64,000 bases of DNA from Prochlorococcus sp. scB243_498I20 (GCA_000635015.1 JFMR01000045.1:124001-188000); one strand, 5' to 3'; positions 29,310-39,586 are shown, counted from the first letter of the stretch. Numbers and translations: made by a program. The notes: generated by a model not told the origin, from the sequence alone.

Positions 29310-30659
29310 TCAGGATTTCTTTCTTTCCCAATTTTCTATATTTACTTGCTTAGTTCTTGAGATTGCCAATGAATTATCTTTGGAGTCTTTTGTGATCACT
29401 GAGCCGGCTCCTGTTGTAACTGATTCACCGAGATTTATTGGCGCTACAAAAACTGTATTTGCACCAATACTGGAATTTTTACCAATCTTTGTTTGATGTT
29501 TTTTCTGACCATCAAAATTTGCAGTAATAGTACCTGCTCCAATATTTGTAGATCTTCCAATAATAGAGTCGCCAATATAACTTAGATGGTTTACTTTAGA
29601 TTCTTCCTCTAATTGACTATTTTTGATCTCAACAAAATTACCTATTTTGCTAAAGGAAGATATTTTGGAATTAGGTCTTATATGACTATAAGGGCCAATT
29701 TTTATAAAATCCATTATCTGAGAAGCATAAACAGTAGAGTTTGAAATTTCACAATGTAATCCCACATTAGAATTAGCAATAAAAGTATTTGGTCCGATAA
29801 TGCAATGACTACTTATTTTCGTATTTCCCCTTATATGAGTATTAGCTTCAATAATCACGTCCTTACCGATTTCGGCTTCTTCACTAATTGAACAACTTGC
29901 TTTATTTATAAAAGTTACACCATTAAGCATATGCTTTTCTTTAATTGAATTCTGAATATTTTCCTCGCACTCTGATAGTTGAATTCTGTTATTAATTCCT
30001 TGAAGCTCTCCATTATCTTCTACCTCGAGGCTTAAAGAATTCTTTAGTAAAGATATTGTATCTGTTAAGTAAATTTCTTTTTGATTATTATTGCTTTGCA
30101 AGTTATTAATTATTTCTGATAATTTACCCCAGTTAAAACAATAAATACCTGCATTTATTAATGGATTTTCTTTCTCTAGATCATTGCAATCTTTTTCTTC
30201 AACAATTCTTTCTATAAAATCCCCCTTTATAAAAACTCTGCCATATCCCTGAGGATTTTTTTTCTTTGTAGTAATTAAAGAAACATCAGCATTTTTTGAA
30301 TCGTGTAAGTGTATAAGTCTTTTTAAAGTACTAGGCTTTATGAGTGGCACATCGCCGTTAAGTACCAATAGTTTTCCTTCATGTATTTTTATTTCTCTAC
30401 AAAGTACTTGGATAGCATGACCGGTACCTAATTGAGGTTCTTGAATAACAACTTTGAATTTTTTATCGTTTGGGATTGACTTTTGTACTTCTGTTGACTT
30501 GTGTCCAGTAATTACGAAAATTTGATCAGGTTTTAATTCGACACATGAATCAATTACTCTTTGTAGGAGACTTTTACCAGAAATTTTATGTAAAACTTTT
30601 GGCAATGAACTTTCCATTCTAGTGCCTTTGCCTGCCGCTAATATTGCAACACTTAACAT
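29310..30659 (-). CDS. glmU: Bifunctional UDP-GlcNAc pyrophosphorylase / GlcN-1-P acetyltransferase
   Basis: GlmU acetylates glucosamine-1-phosphate and couples it to UTP, giving UDP-GlcNAc for peptidoglycan and LPS. The 449 residues show both domains: the uridyltransferase loop [22 protein letters not shown] with [22 protein letters not shown] and [10 protein letters not shown] (about 1-225), then a left-handed beta-helix of hexapeptide repeats ([29 protein letters not shown] onward). The latter contains the acetyltransferase site [34 protein letters not shown]. It heads the minus-strand set glmU, MnmC-like, aroA only as the last gene; the methyltransferase gene lies 25 bases upstream. Confidence 0.97.
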   Translation of the reverse strand: MLSVAILAAGKGTRMESSLPKVLHKISGKSLLQRVIDSCVELKPDQIFVITGHKSTEVQKSIPNDKKFKVVIQEPQLGTGHAIQVLCREIKIHEGKLLVLNGDVPLIKPSTLKRLIHLHDSKNADVSLITTKKKNPQGYGRVFIKGDFIERIVEEKDCNDLEKENPLINAGIYCFNWGKLSEIINNLQSNNNQKEIYLTDTISLLKNSLSLEVEDNGELQGINNRIQLSECEENIQNSIKEKHMLNGVTFINKASCSISEEAEIGKDVIIEANTHIRGNTKISSHCIIGPNTFIANSNVGLHCEISNSTVYASQIMDFIKIGPYSHIRPNSKISSFSKIGNFVEIKNSQLEEESKVNHLSYIGDSIIGRSTNIGAGTITANFDGQKKHQTKIGKNSSIGANTVFVAPINLGESVTTGAGSVITKDSKDNSLAISRTKQVNIENWERKKS

Positions 30660-30684
30660 GTTTATTTGAAATCCTTATTTAAAT

Positions 30685-31590
30685 TTAACTCTTAACGGAT
30701 AACTTCGTCATTCCCCACTTCTCTCTCCATTTTTTTGTAGATAAAAGATTTGAGAATAATTGCTCATCTAATCTCCTTTTGAGTATATCGTCTTTACTTG
30801 CGTTTAAATCTTGATCTCTATATGAAATACTAGCTTTAGTTAAAAGATGTTCCTCTTCCATTAAAGATAACTTTTCAAAATTGAAATTTGATTTTAATTT
30901 ATTCTTTTCAAGTTTTGATATTGCGACAGTTCCCTGACTCCAACTAGTTCTGTTTTTAAAACTTGGCTTAATTGTAAAAATTTCTAATCCAAGATTTCTT
31001 AAGGTTTTTCTTACTGCTGCTGAAGAAGAATAAGTTATTAAATAACCCTGAGAATTAAGATTTTCTGCGACTTTAGATAAAAATTCAATTGTCCATACTT
31101 GTGGGCATTTTTGAGGAGAAAAACCATCTAAATAAATCAGATCAAATTTAATAGATGAAGGAATAATTTTGATTTTTTCTCTAGCATCACCCCACAAAAC
31201 GCTGCACTTAAAAAATTGATCCTCAAAGTAATCTTTTCGATAAAGTGATTCAAATATTGTCCTGACTTTTGGAGCCCATAATTTTAAAAAAGATTCATTT
31301 CTAAGCGAATATTCAAGAGGCTTTTTATCAATCTCCAACGCATACAAATTTAAATATGATTTTTGTTTAATTAATTCATCTAATAAAGATGCGGAATTGT
31401 ACCCTAAACCAAAACATATATCCAAAACATTAAGAGATTGCCCCTTAAATCTTTGCAAATTAGAGGTAGCTGTAAACTTTGACTTTGTTTCCTCCAACGC
31501 GCCCAATAAACTATGGAAGTTCTCTTGAAAAGACAAACTTCTTAAAGAGTAACTACCATCTTTAGTTAAAACTTCTATTAATTCAGACAA
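30685..31590 (-). CDS. MnmC-like SAM-dependent methyltransferase (DUF752)
   Basis: The 301-residue protein matches the methyltransferase half (DUF752) of MnmC, which makes mnm5 at the wobble uridine of some tRNAs. The N-terminus has ELIEVLTKDGSYSLRSLSFQENFHSLLGALEETKSKF. The SAM-binding site is seen in LNVLDICFGLGYNSASLLDEL, and FDLIYLDGFSPQKCPQVWTIEFLSKVAENLNSQGYLITYSSSAAVRKTLRNLGLEIF is diagnostic. The oxidase half of E. coli MnmC is absent, as in other stand-alone forms. A real tRNA role is inferred from the family. It lies between aroA and glmU with gaps of 12 and 25 bases. Confidence 0.85.
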   Translation of the reverse strand: MSELIEVLTKDGSYSLRSLSFQENFHSLLGALEETKSKFTATSNLQRFKGQSLNVLDICFGLGYNSASLLDELIKQKSYLNLYALEIDKKPLEYSLRNESFLKLWAPKVRTIFESLYRKDYFEDQFFKCSVLWGDAREKIKIIPSSIKFDLIYLDGFSPQKCPQVWTIEFLSKVAENLNSQGYLITYSSSAAVRKTLRNLGLEIFTIKPSFKNRTSWSQGTVAISKLEKNKLKSNFNFEKLSLMEEEHLLTKASISYRDQDLNASKDDILKRRLDEQLFSNLLSTKKWREKWGMTKLSVKS

Positions 31591-31602
31591 AAAATTTTTA
31601 GG

Positions 31603-32913
31603 CTAGTTAGTTAGTTTGGCCAGCTCTTCCCAAAAAGTGGGGTACGAGACGCTAGCTGCATCTGCCCTCATGATTTTTGAGGTACCTTTGGCAAGAAGTG
31701 AAGCAATAGCAAGACTCATTGCTATTCGATGATCTGTCTCACTGTCTACTTCCGCAGAATGAAATTTTGATTGCCCATTAATAATTAATCCATCCTCTTT
31801 TTCTGTTATCTCAGCACCAAATTTTCGTAACTGTCGTGCCATGACTTTTAATCGATCTGTTTCTTTAACTCTTAATTCTTGTGCATCTTTAATTTCAGAA
31901 ACTCCATTACAAAAACAGGCAGCCACAGTTAGGATAGGAATCTCATCTATAAGTTTTGGGAGAATATCTCCTTTAATAGTAAATGATCTTAAATTATTTG
32001 AGCTCTTTACTTTAATAGATCCAATAGGTTCGCCTGCAATAGTCGATTTATCTAAAATTTCATAATCACACCCCATTGAATCCATTACATTTAAAATTCC
32101 TGTCCTTGTGGGATTTAGTCCGACATTCTGAATTAAAACCTCTGAATTTGGAACAATAGATGCAGCAATCATCCAAAAAGAAGCAGAGCTTATATCTCCA
32201 GGAATCAATATTCTCTGGCCAATTAAGTTACTACCTGACTTGATAACTACATTTCTTCCTAATTCTCCCCTTATACTTATGTCTGCTCCAAATGCTTTTA
32301 ACATTCTTTCAGTATGATCTCTTGAAGATGCTGGTTCAATAACAGAAGTAGTTCCAGAAGCTTTGAGGCCTGCCAATAAGATTGCAGATTTCACTTGGGC
32401 ACTTGCTACAGGGGTTCCAATAACACAGCCTTTTAATTTATTCCCATCAATTGAGATTGGAGCTTTGTTACCGTTTTCTCTGCCAAAAATTCTGCCACCC
32501 ATCAACGATAACGGTTTGCCCACTCGCCCCATTGGCCTTTCATTAAGAGAAATGTCTCCTGTTAAGATAAAATTCTTGCCTTCTTGACCGGCAAGTAATC
32601 CCATTAATAATCTCATGGTGGTTCCCGAATTCCCACAATTTAGGATTTCTTTGGGCTCTCTAAATCCATCAAGACCCAATCCTGAAATCGTAAAAGGCTC
32701 ATTTTTTTTTATTTCTGGTATGTTAACACCTAATTTTCTTAGACAATCAGCAGTTGAAAGTGGATCTTCAGAATGTAAGAATCCCTCAATGGTCGTGTCA
32801 CCTTTAGCAATACTTCCAATTATTAGAGCTCTATGAGAAATAGATTTATCTCCAGGTACTTTTACTTTTCCTTTTAAATTAACTCCACCTTTTATTGTGC
32901 GGATATTATTCAT
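31603..32913 (-). CDS. aroA: 3-phosphoshikimate 1-carboxyvinyltransferase (EPSP synthase)
   Basis: AroA joins shikimate-3-phosphate and phosphoenolpyruvate in the shikimate pathway. Signatures are [66 protein letters not shown], and the C-terminal [21 protein letters not shown] with the [11 protein letters not shown] block. The LxGNSGTxxR motif with Ala/Gly pattern places it near the class II enzymes. I moved the start from the track's TTG at 32952 to the ATG at 32913 ([10 protein letters not shown]). That gives 436 residues, and the extra 13 residues are not conserved-looking. A TATAAA hexamer on the minus strand at 32959-32964 would put the transcript start close to the TTG, leaving no leader for it. 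Confidence 0.95.
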   Translation of the reverse strand: MNNIRTIKGGVNLKGKVKVPGDKSISHRALIIGSIAKGDTTIEGFLHSEDPLSTADCLRKLGVNIPEIKKNEPFTISGLGLDGFREPKEILNCGNSGTTMRLLMGLLAGQEGKNFILTGDISLNERPMGRVGKPLSLMGGRIFGRENGNKAPISIDGNKLKGCVIGTPVASAQVKSAILLAGLKASGTTSVIEPASSRDHTERMLKAFGADISIRGELGRNVVIKSGSNLIGQRILIPGDISSASFWMIAASIVPNSEVLIQNVGLNPTRTGILNVMDSMGCDYEILDKSTIAGEPIGSIKVKSSNNLRSFTIKGDILPKLIDEIPILTVAACFCNGVSEIKDAQELRVKETDRLKVMARQLRKFGAEITEKEDGLIINGQSKFHSAEVDSETDHRIAMSLAIASLLAKGTSKIMRADAASVSYPTFWEELAKLTN

Positions 32914-33018
32914 TTTCAAATTAATTACTTGATAAGATTTCTGTAAAAACAAATTAGTTTTATATTATCAATAAGTTTGTTTTTAAAAAAAAAATAATCA
33001 AATTAAGTAACTGTTTTC

Positions 33019-33024
33019 TATAAT
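33019..33024 (+). promoter_or_regulatory. Predicted -10 element of comB
   Basis: The hexamer TATAAT is a perfect bacterial -10 sequence, located 23-28 bases upstream of the inferred ATT start of comB. It would place transcription near 33030-33032, just before the AAAAGGA motif. No good -35 hexamer is seen, which is common in Prochlorococcus. Confidence 0.55.
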
Positions 33025-33032
33025 AAATTCAG

Positions 33033-33039
33033 AAAAGGA
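33033..33039 (+). promoter_or_regulatory. Shine-Dalgarno deciding the non-ATG start of comB
   Basis: AAAAGGA ends 7 bases before the ATT at 33047, an ideal spacing. It is the only purine-rich ribosome-site match in the leader, and supports initiation at ATT 33047 rather than at the CTG at 33011 or the ATA codons further upstream. Confidence 0.5.
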
Positions 33040-33046
33040 TTCGATT

Positions 33047-33775
33047 ATTAATCTTACTTATTATCACGTCGCAAAAGATGTTCCTATAAATAGTCCAGAC
33101 ATTGCGGTAGTCATTGATGTTTTAAGGGCGACAACCACAATTTCTTGGGCTTTAAAAAATGGAGCTGATTCAATACAAGTTTTTGCAGATTTAGATTTAT
33201 TAAAAGAATCTGCAAATAACTGGCAAGTTGAAAAGAGACTAATGCTTGGAGAGAGAGGCGGAAAGAAGATTGAGGGATTTGATTTAGGAAATTCTCCTTT
33301 ATCAGTTACAAAAAAAGTCGTTGATGGTAAAAGACTGTTCATGAGTACTACTAATGGGACTAAATCATTGCAAAAAGTTCAAAATGCTAAGCATTTATTT
33401 GCTATGGGTCTCCCCAATAGGAAAGCAGTTGCCGAAAAAATCATTTCATTAAAAAGTGAAAATGTTTTAATACTTGGTAGTGGTTGGGAAGGCTCTTATT
33501 CACTTGAGGATTCTTTAGCTGCTGGTGCTTTGGCCACATACCTAAAACAGAACTGTGATTTTGAAATTAATATTCTGAATGACGAATTACAAGCTGCTTT
33601 GGCACTTTGGGATGTCTGGAAAAATGATATTTTGAAATGTTTAAAAACAGCAACCCATGGCAAAAGATTGACAAGTCTTGGAGATTATGAGGATGATTTT
33701 AAATGTTGCTCTGAACTTGACTGCTTAGATATTGTTCCAGCTCAAGTTGAAAGAGGTGTGATTCGTGCATCATGA
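33047..33775 (+). CDS. comB: 2-phosphosulfolactate phosphatase, probable ATT start
   Basis: ComB removes phosphate from 2-phosphosulfolactate, a step known from coenzyme M synthesis in methanogens; in cyanobacteria its product probably feeds sulfolactate metabolism. The track lists only 177 residues from an internal ATG at 33242, but the conserved family sequence continues upstream in frame: NLTYYHVAKDVPINSPDIAVVIDVLRATTTISWALKNGADSIQVF. From the stop at 33008 to 33242 there is no ATG, GTG or TTG in frame. The best start is ATT at 33047, seven bases after AAAAGGA, giving 242 residues, the normal length. Further signatures are LGERGGKKIEGFDLGNSP, FMSTTNGTKSL and LGSGWEGSYSLEDSLAAGAL. A sequencing error (ATG read as ATT) is the main alternative. 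Confidence 0.85.
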   Translation: MNLTYYHVAKDVPINSPDIAVVIDVLRATTTISWALKNGADSIQVFADLDLLKESANNWQVEKRLMLGERGGKKIEGFDLGNSPLSVTKKVVDGKRLFMSTTNGTKSLQKVQNAKHLFAMGLPNRKAVAEKIISLKSENVLILGSGWEGSYSLEDSLAAGALATYLKQNCDFEINILNDELQAALALWDVWKNDILKCLKTATHGKRLTSLGDYEDDFKCCSELDCLDIVPAQVERGVIRAS

Positions 33776-33805
33776 TTTACGAATTAGTTCATTGGGAGTA
33801 AAGTC

Positions 33806-34633
33806 TTGACTGATTTTTTGGTAGCTGCATTACAAATTACAAGTACTTCAAATGTTGAAGCAAATTTTACTGAAGCAGAAGAACAGATTGAATTAGCTGC
33901 TAGAAGAGGTGCTGAGTTAATAGGATTGCCTGAGAATTTTGCTTTTTTAGGAGGAGATGATGAAAAACTTAGATTAGCTTCTGAATTATCAGAGAAGTGT
34001 GCAAATTTTCTAAAAACTATGTCACAAAGATATCAAGTTTTTCTTTTGGGGGGAGGATATCCTGTCCCTGCTGGTGATGATAGTCATACTTACAATAGAT
34101 CAGCATTATTTGGGAAAGATGGACAGATTTTGGCGAAATACGACAAGATTCATTTGTTTGATGTTGATTTGCCAGATGGAAATTTATACAAGGAATCATC
34201 CACTATTTTATCTGGAGCAGAGTATCCGCCTGTTGTAAATGTCCCAGGTTTATGCAAAATAGGATTGTCGATTTGTTACGACGTTAGATTTCCTGAACTC
34301 TATAGATATTTGTCTTCCAATGGTGCAGAGCTAATTATGATTCCCGCAGCTTTTACAGCATTTACTGGAAAAGATCATTGGCAAATCCTATTGCAAGCAA
34401 GAGCAATTGAGAATACAGCATATGTAGTCGCTCCAGCTCAAACTGGGATACATTATGGAAGAAGGCAAAGTCATGGCCATGCAATGGTGATTGACCCTTG
34501 GGGTACAGTTTTATCTGATGCTGGAAAAACTCAAGGAGCTGCAATAGCACCTGCTGATAAAGAAAGAGTAAAGAAAATTAGGGAGCAGATGCCAAGCCTT
34601 AAACATAGAAAAAACAAATTGTTTTCAAACTAA
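33806..34633 (+). CDS. Carbon-nitrogen hydrolase (Nit2/omega-amidase-like)
   Basis: The 275-residue nitrilase-superfamily protein has the complete Glu-Lys-Cys triad: Glu in ELIGLPENFAFLGG, Lys in LAKYDKIHLFDVDLPDG, and Cys in KIGLSICYDVRFPELYRYL. The surrounding sequence resembles Nit1/Nit2-type enzymes that hydrolyse deaminated glutathione or omega-amides of 2-oxoacids. AARRGAELIGLPENF and GRRQSHGHAMVIDPWGTVLSDAG are typical. The start is a TTG preceded by GGGAG at 33794-33798 with 7-base spacing, which fixes it. It follows comB by 30 bases and overlaps the amidase start by one base (TAATG), so the three are likely one operon. Confidence 0.9.
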   Translation: MTDFLVAALQITSTSNVEANFTEAEEQIELAARRGAELIGLPENFAFLGGDDEKLRLASELSEKCANFLKTMSQRYQVFLLGGGYPVPAGDDSHTYNRSALFGKDGQILAKYDKIHLFDVDLPDGNLYKESSTILSGAEYPPVVNVPGLCKIGLSICYDVRFPELYRYLSSNGAELIMIPAAFTAFTGKDHWQILLQARAIENTAYVVAPAQTGIHYGRRQSHGHAMVIDPWGTVLSDAGKTQGAAIAPADKERVKKIREQMPSLKHRKNKLFSN

Positions 34634-35718
34634 TGATAAAGTTTTTAGATAAAAAACTTTTTCGTTATATATCCGTTTTTTTATTTTTAAATTCTTCAAT
34701 CCTTCCAGTTAAATCTTCAAGTGCTCTTGCAGCATGGGCTATAAATGATAATGGAGTTTTAGAATTAAGAACTAAATCAAATACAAATTTAAAAGCATAC
34801 TTTCAGAAGGCTAACCAAATATCGGGAGATAGATTCTGGGTAGATTTCCCAGGAGAATTAAAAAATCCCAGAACAATAAAAGGTAATGGCCAAATAAAAG
34901 AAATTAGATTGGGTAAACCAGGTAAGGGCAAAACAAGACTAGTAATTGAATTTAAGGAAGAGACTTATTTGAAACCTTTGACTTGGCAAATGGTTGGCTT
35001 AGATGAAAATAGATGGAAAATCAAACTATTTAAGCCAAAATATTCATTTAAAAAAATTGGTGAAGGTTTAGTTAAAAAGAAAAGAGGAAATTTCAAAGCA
35101 AATCAAAACTTAATTCATAAAAAGAAAAACAATTATGGTTACTTGAAACTACCAGAGGTAAAACGAAACAAGTTTGAGGTTGTACTCGATCCAGGGCATG
35201 GAGGACCTGATCCGGGAGCAATAGGTATTGGTGGTATTAGAGAAACAGATGTTGTTCTAGAGGTTTCAAAAATAGTTAAAAACTTACTTTCTGAGAAAGG
35301 TGTCAAAGTAAGGTTGACTAGAACAAATGATATTGATTTGGATTTGCCTCCAAGAGTTTCCATTGCTAATAATACGGATGCAGATATCTTTGTAAGTATT
35401 CATGCAAATGCCTCAAGAGGTAAAAGAAGAGACATAAATGGATTGGAAACCTTTTATTACAGAGGGTGGAGAGGAAGATTACTTGCGAAAAGAATTCAAA
35501 AACAAATTTTAAGAGTTTCCCCAGGGAGTCCTGATCGAGGAGTTAAACAAGGTCGATTTTATGTTATTAAAAATACTAGGATGCCTGCAGTCCTTGTAGA
35601 AATTGGATTTTTAACGGGAAGATTAGATGCGAGAAGATTAGAAAAAATAACGCATAGAAAAAGATTAGCCTATGCAATTGCAACAGGCATCCTCGAATAT
35701 CTAAATAAAGTAGGGTGA
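34633..35718 (+). CDS. amiC: N-acetylmuramoyl-L-alanine amidase with AMIN domain (AmiC type)
   Basis: The 361-residue exported enzyme cleaves the amide between MurNAc and L-Ala in peptidoglycan, used in daughter-cell separation. A signal peptide is seen at the N-terminus (ISVFLFLNSSILPVKSSSALA). Residues about 36-135 form an AMIN domain (LELRTKSNTNLKAYFQKANQISGDRFWVDFPG) for localisation. A Lys-rich linker precedes the Amidase_3 domain, where zinc ligands sit in VVLDPGHGGPDPGAIGIGGIRETDVVLEVSK (His, Glu) and VSIHANAS (His). The catalytic Glu lies in AVLVEIGFLTGRLDARRLEK. It overlaps its upstream neighbour by one base and murI by four bases (GTGA). Confidence 0.94.
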   Translation: MIKFLDKKLFRYISVFLFLNSSILPVKSSSALAAWAINDNGVLELRTKSNTNLKAYFQKANQISGDRFWVDFPGELKNPRTIKGNGQIKEIRLGKPGKGKTRLVIEFKEETYLKPLTWQMVGLDENRWKIKLFKPKYSFKKIGEGLVKKKRGNFKANQNLIHKKKNNYGYLKLPEVKRNKFEVVLDPGHGGPDPGAIGIGGIRETDVVLEVSKIVKNLLSEKGVKVRLTRTNDIDLDLPPRVSIANNTDADIFVSIHANASRGKRRDINGLETFYYRGWRGRLLAKRIQKQILRVSPGSPDRGVKQGRFYVIKNTRMPAVLVEIGFLTGRLDARRLEKITHRKRLAYAIATGILEYLNKVG

Positions 35719-36509
35719 AACTTAAAATAGGTATATTTGACAGCGGGATAGGTGGTTTTACTATCCTTAATTCTTTACTAAAAACACGTAAAGATGTAGA
35801 AGTTTTTTATTTGGCGGATACAAAAAGGATACCTTTTGGGAACAAGAATTCTAAAGAAATAAGACTAATTGCAGAGGATATTTGTACTTTTTTTGTTGAT
35901 AAGAATTTGGATGCACTTTTAGTTGCTTGTAACACTACAAATGCGTGTGCACTCGATATTTTAGAAGATAATTTAAAGGTCCCTTGTTTTGATCTTATAA
36001 ACTCAGTATCGGAAATAGTTGATAAACGAATAATTGGTGTCCTAGCAACACAAACAACTGTTCGATCGTCGTATTACAAGAAAGCTATAAATTCTAAAAA
36101 AGAGAATACGATAATATTTCAGCAAGAATGTCCAGAATTTGTATCAGAAATTGAAAAAGAAAAATTAAATCTTGATAAGTTAAATAATCTTTCAGACTTA
36201 TACTTAAGACCACTTATAAACAAAAATATTGAAGAATTAATACTTGGTTGTAGTCACTATCCTTTAATTTATGACTTTTTAAGAAAAAAATTAGATTCGA
36301 ATATAAAAATTATTGATCCATCGTTAGCATTAATAGAAAAATTTAATGAATCTTTTGCTATTCCAAAAACTGACTGCTACGAGGGTATTTCTTGCGAAAA
36401 TGTAAAATTTTTTGTTACTTCAAAAAGAGATGAGTTTTCCAATAAAGTGAAATTTTGGCTTGGAATTAATAAAGAAATTAGGTTGGTTAACCTCCGAAGT
36501 AATGTTTGA
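35715..36509 (+). CDS. murI: Glutamate racemase
   Basis: MurI supplies D-glutamate for peptidoglycan. The 264 residues show both catalytic cysteines, in LLVACNTTNACALDIL and EELILGCSHYPLIYDFL. The N-terminal IGIFDSGIGGFTILNSLLKTRKDVEVFYLADTKRIPFGNKN is family-typical, with PYG replaced by PFG. The start is GTG, overlapping the amidase stop by four bases, so the two cell-wall genes are translationally coupled. The protein lacks the N-terminal extension that makes E. coli MurI dependent on its UDP-linked activator. Confidence 0.95.
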   Translation: MKLKIGIFDSGIGGFTILNSLLKTRKDVEVFYLADTKRIPFGNKNSKEIRLIAEDICTFFVDKNLDALLVACNTTNACALDILEDNLKVPCFDLINSVSEIVDKRIIGVLATQTTVRSSYYKKAINSKKENTIIFQQECPEFVSEIEKEKLNLDKLNNLSDLYLRPLINKNIEELILGCSHYPLIYDFLRKKLDSNIKIIDPSLALIEKFNESFAIPKTDCYEGISCENVKFFVTSKRDEFSNKVKFWLGINKEIRLVNLRSNV

Positions 36510-36536
36510 TTCTTTAAGATATAGAAGAGGTTAATC

Positions 36537-37508
36537 ATGAATACAGTAACAGAGCTACTACAACCAGTTGAAAATGATCTTGATGATCTTATTTTAGAGC
36601 TGAAAAATCTTATAGGAGCTGGACACCCAATTCTTCAAGCCGCAGCAGAACATCTTTTTAGTGCTGGTGGGAAAAGGCTGAGACCTGGTGTAGTTTTATT
36701 GATTTCAAAAGCTATATCACCTGAATTTTGCTTGACAACCAAACATAAAAGACTTGCTGAAATAACTGAGATGATTCATACTGCCTCATTAGTCCATGAT
36801 GATGTTGTTGATGAGGCGTCTACAAGAAGAGGCGTAGATACAGTTCATAGCAGATTTAATACAAGAGTAGCTGTTTTGGCGGGTGACTTTTTATTCGCTC
36901 AAGCAAGTTGGCATCTAGCAAATCTTGACAATGTAAATGTAGTTAAATTACTTAGTAGAGTAATAATGGATTTAGCAGAGGGTGAAATCAAACAAAATTT
37001 AAATAGATTTGATTCCGCTCAATCTTTTTCCAAATATATCAACAAAAGTTATTGTAAGACAGCATCACTAATAGCCAATAGTTGCAAAGCAGCTGGAGTT
37101 TTGAGTGGGATTAATGACGAAAACTTAACCTCGTTGTACGATTTTGGCAAAAATATTGGTTTAGCATTTCAAGTTGTAGATGATATTCTTGACTTTACTG
37201 GGAATGATAAACAACTAGGAAAACCTGCTGTAAGTGATCTTGCTAGTGGTTATCTAACCGCACCAGTTTTATATGCCTTAGAAGAAAATAAACAATTGTC
37301 AGTTCTTATAAATAGAGAACTTGCAGAAAATGATGATTTAGATGATGCTCTTAATATTATCATGAACTCTAAAGCTATTGAAAGATCCAGGAAACTAGCT
37401 GAGGATTTTGCAATGCTTTCTAAAGAAGCTATAGTCTGGCTTCCTGATTCAGAATATAAAAGAGCTTTAATGGCTCTTCCAGAATTTGTTCTAAGCCGTA
37501 TTTATTAG
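36537..37508 (+). CDS. sds: Solanesyl-type all-trans polyprenyl diphosphate synthase
   Basis: The 323-residue enzyme makes a long prenyl diphosphate by successive addition of isopentenyl diphosphate, most likely the nonaprenyl side chain of plastoquinone. The first Asp-rich motif is in LVHDDVVDEASTRRGVDTVHSRF and the second in FQVVDDILDFTGNDKQLGKPAVSDLASGYLTAPVLYAL. GGKRLRPGVVLL carries the diphosphate-binding Arg/Lys. Small or moderate residues before the first DDxxD agree with a long-chain product, but chain length cannot be read reliably from sequence alone. It starts at ATG 27 bases after murI. Confidence 0.92.
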   Translation: MNTVTELLQPVENDLDDLILELKNLIGAGHPILQAAAEHLFSAGGKRLRPGVVLLISKAISPEFCLTTKHKRLAEITEMIHTASLVHDDVVDEASTRRGVDTVHSRFNTRVAVLAGDFLFAQASWHLANLDNVNVVKLLSRVIMDLAEGEIKQNLNRFDSAQSFSKYINKSYCKTASLIANSCKAAGVLSGINDENLTSLYDFGKNIGLAFQVVDDILDFTGNDKQLGKPAVSDLASGYLTAPVLYALEENKQLSVLINRELAENDDLDDALNIIMNSKAIERSRKLAEDFAMLSKEAIVWLPDSEYKRALMALPEFVLSRIY

Positions 37509-37603
37509 ATCTTTTAGAAATAAAATCTATGAGCTAAATTAATATTAAAATTTCTGAAATCCTTAATTTTTTCGACTAAATTTATTAAGCATAGATTTAT
37601 TTA

Positions 37604-39586
37604 ATGTCATTAGATAAAAAAAATTCAATCAATAACATACTTGAAGAAAAGAGGATTTTCCATCCATCAAAAAAATTTGCAGAAAACTCGAATATTAGTA
37701 CTCAAGAAGAATTACTAATTCTAAAAAAACAAGCATCAGATAATCCTATTAATTTTTGGGGATCTTTTGCAAAATCTGAATTAGATTGGTTTGAACCATT
37801 TCAAACTGTATTAGATAACGAAAATGCGCCCTTTTTTAAATGGTTTAAAGAAGGGAAACTCAATATTACATATAACTGCTTAGATAGACATATTAAGAGA
37901 GGGGTTGGAGGAAAGACCGCACTTATATGGGAAGGCGAACCAGGAGATAGCAAAAAATATACTTACGAAGAACTTCTAAAAGAGGTTTGTAAGGCAGCTA
38001 ATGCATTAAAAGCAATTGGTGTAAAAAAAGGAGATTTGGTATGTATTTATATGCCGATGATTCCTGAAGCAATGTTTGCGATGTTAGCTTGTGCAAGAAT
38101 TGGCGCGCCTCATTCAGTTGTTTTCGGAGGATTTTCTTCAGAAGCTTTAAAAGATAGGTTGATTGATGGAAACGCCAGATTTGTTATTACTGCTGATGGT
38201 GGTTTTAGAAAAGATAAGGTAATTGAACTTAAGAAAGCGGTTGATGCGGCCATTGAAAGTGGAGCAGATAAAGTTGTAGAAAAAGTAATTGTTGTTCAAC
38301 GATCCAAAAAAAATATTGCGATGGTTGATGATAGAGATTTCTGGTGGCACGAATTAGTAAAAGATCAAAAAGATTATTGTGAACCAGAAATAATGAATAG
38401 CGAAGATAGACTTTTTATTCTTTATACTTCAGGCTCTACTGGAAAGCCCAAAGGTGTAGTTCATACTACAGGTGGTTATAATCTTTGGTCCCATTTGACA
38501 TTAAAATGGATATTTGACTTAAAAGATGACGATATTTACTGGTGTACTGCTGATGTTGGTTGGATTACAGGTCATAGTTATATAGTTTATGGGCCTTTAT
38601 CTAATGGCGCTACAACCTTAATGTATGAGGGAGTGCCAAGACCCTCTAATTTAGGGGCTTTTTGGGAAATTGTTCAAAAATATAAGGTTTCTATTTTTTA
38701 TACTGCACCAACTGCAATAAGAGCATTTATGAAGTCTGGGCGTGAAATACCTGATAAATATAATTTGGCTAGTCTTAGACTTTTGGGCACAGTTGGAGAA
38801 CCAATTAATCCTGAAGCATGGATGTGGTACAAAGATGTTATTGGTAAAGATAATTGCCCTATCGTTGATACTTGGTGGCAAACTGAGACTGGTGGTGTGA
38901 TGATAAGCCCCTTGCCTGGAGTCGTTGCTACAAAGCCAGGTTCAGCTACTTTTCCTCTGCCAGGAATCGAAGTTGAAATTGTCGATAAGAATGGAGATAA
39001 GGTTAATGAGAACGAGGGTGGCTATTTAATTATTAAGAAACCATGGCCAGGAATGATGAGAACAATTCACGGAAACTCAGAAAGATATTTGGAGAGTTAT
39101 TGGGAATATATTTCCTTTAAAGGAGAAAAAAATGTTTATTTTGCTGGAGATGGAGCACGCATTGATGAAGATGGATATATATGGATTATGGGGAGAGTTG
39201 ATGATGTCATAAGTGTTTCAGGACATCGGTTAGGGACAATGGAAATAGAATCTGCTTTGGTAAGTCATAAATCAGTTGCAGAGTCTGCCGTCGTTGGCAA
39301 AAAAGATGATTTAAAAGGTGAAGTTATAGTTGCTTTTGTATCTCTAGAGAAAGACGTGAAAGGTTCTTCAGAATTAGTAGAGAATCTAAAGAAACATGTT
39401 GTTAATGAAATTGGAATTATCGCAAAGCCTGAAAAAATTATAATTTCTGACTCTCTTCCGAAAACACGTAGTGGAAAAATTATGAGGAGAATTTTGAGAT
39501 CTTTGGCTGCTGGAGAAAAAATTAGTGGGGATATAAGCACTCTCGAGGATAGTTCTGTTTTGGAAAAATTGAAAGAATTATCCTGA
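37604..39586 (+). CDS. acs: Acetyl-CoA synthetase (AMP-forming)
   Basis: Acs activates acetate to acetyl-AMP and then acetyl-CoA. The 660-residue protein has the normal family length and all ANL motifs: the P-loop in [86 protein letters not shown], and the C-terminal [16 protein letters not shown]. The last contains the catalytic Lys that lysine acetylases silence in other bacteria. The 95-base upstream gap probably has its own promoter. It ends one base before the convergent DUF1350 stop. Confidence 0.97.
   Translation: MSLDKKNSINNILEEKRIFHPSKKFAENSNISTQEELLILKKQASDNPINFWGSFAKSELDWFEPFQTVLDNENAPFFKWFKEGKLNITYNCLDRHIKRGVGGKTALIWEGEPGDSKKYTYEELLKEVCKAANALKAIGVKKGDLVCIYMPMIPEAMFAMLACARIGAPHSVVFGGFSSEALKDRLIDGNARFVITADGGFRKDKVIELKKAVDAAIESGADKVVEKVIVVQRSKKNIAMVDDRDFWWHELVKDQKDYCEPEIMNSEDRLFILYTSGSTGKPKGVVHTTGGYNLWSHLTLKWIFDLKDDDIYWCTADVGWITGHSYIVYGPLSNGATTLMYEGVPRPSNLGAFWEIVQKYKVSIFYTAPTAIRAFMKSGREIPDKYNLASLRLLGTVGEPINPEAWMWYKDVIGKDNCPIVDTWWQTETGGVMISPLPGVVATKPGSATFPLPGIEVEIVDKNGDKVNENEGGYLIIKKPWPGMMRTIHGNSERYLESYWEYISFKGEKNVYFAGDGARIDEDGYIWIMGRVDDVISVSGHRLGTMEIESALVSHKSVAESAVVGKKDDLKGEVIVAFVSLEKDVKGSSELVENLKKHVVNEIGIIAKPEKIIISDSLPKTRSGKIMRRILRSLAAGEKISGDISTLEDSSVLEKLKELS

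Noticed and set aside
33242-33775. 177-residue ORF starting at ATG 33242 as the comB start
   Set aside because: The conserved family N-terminus continues in frame upstream without a stop, so the ATG is internal.
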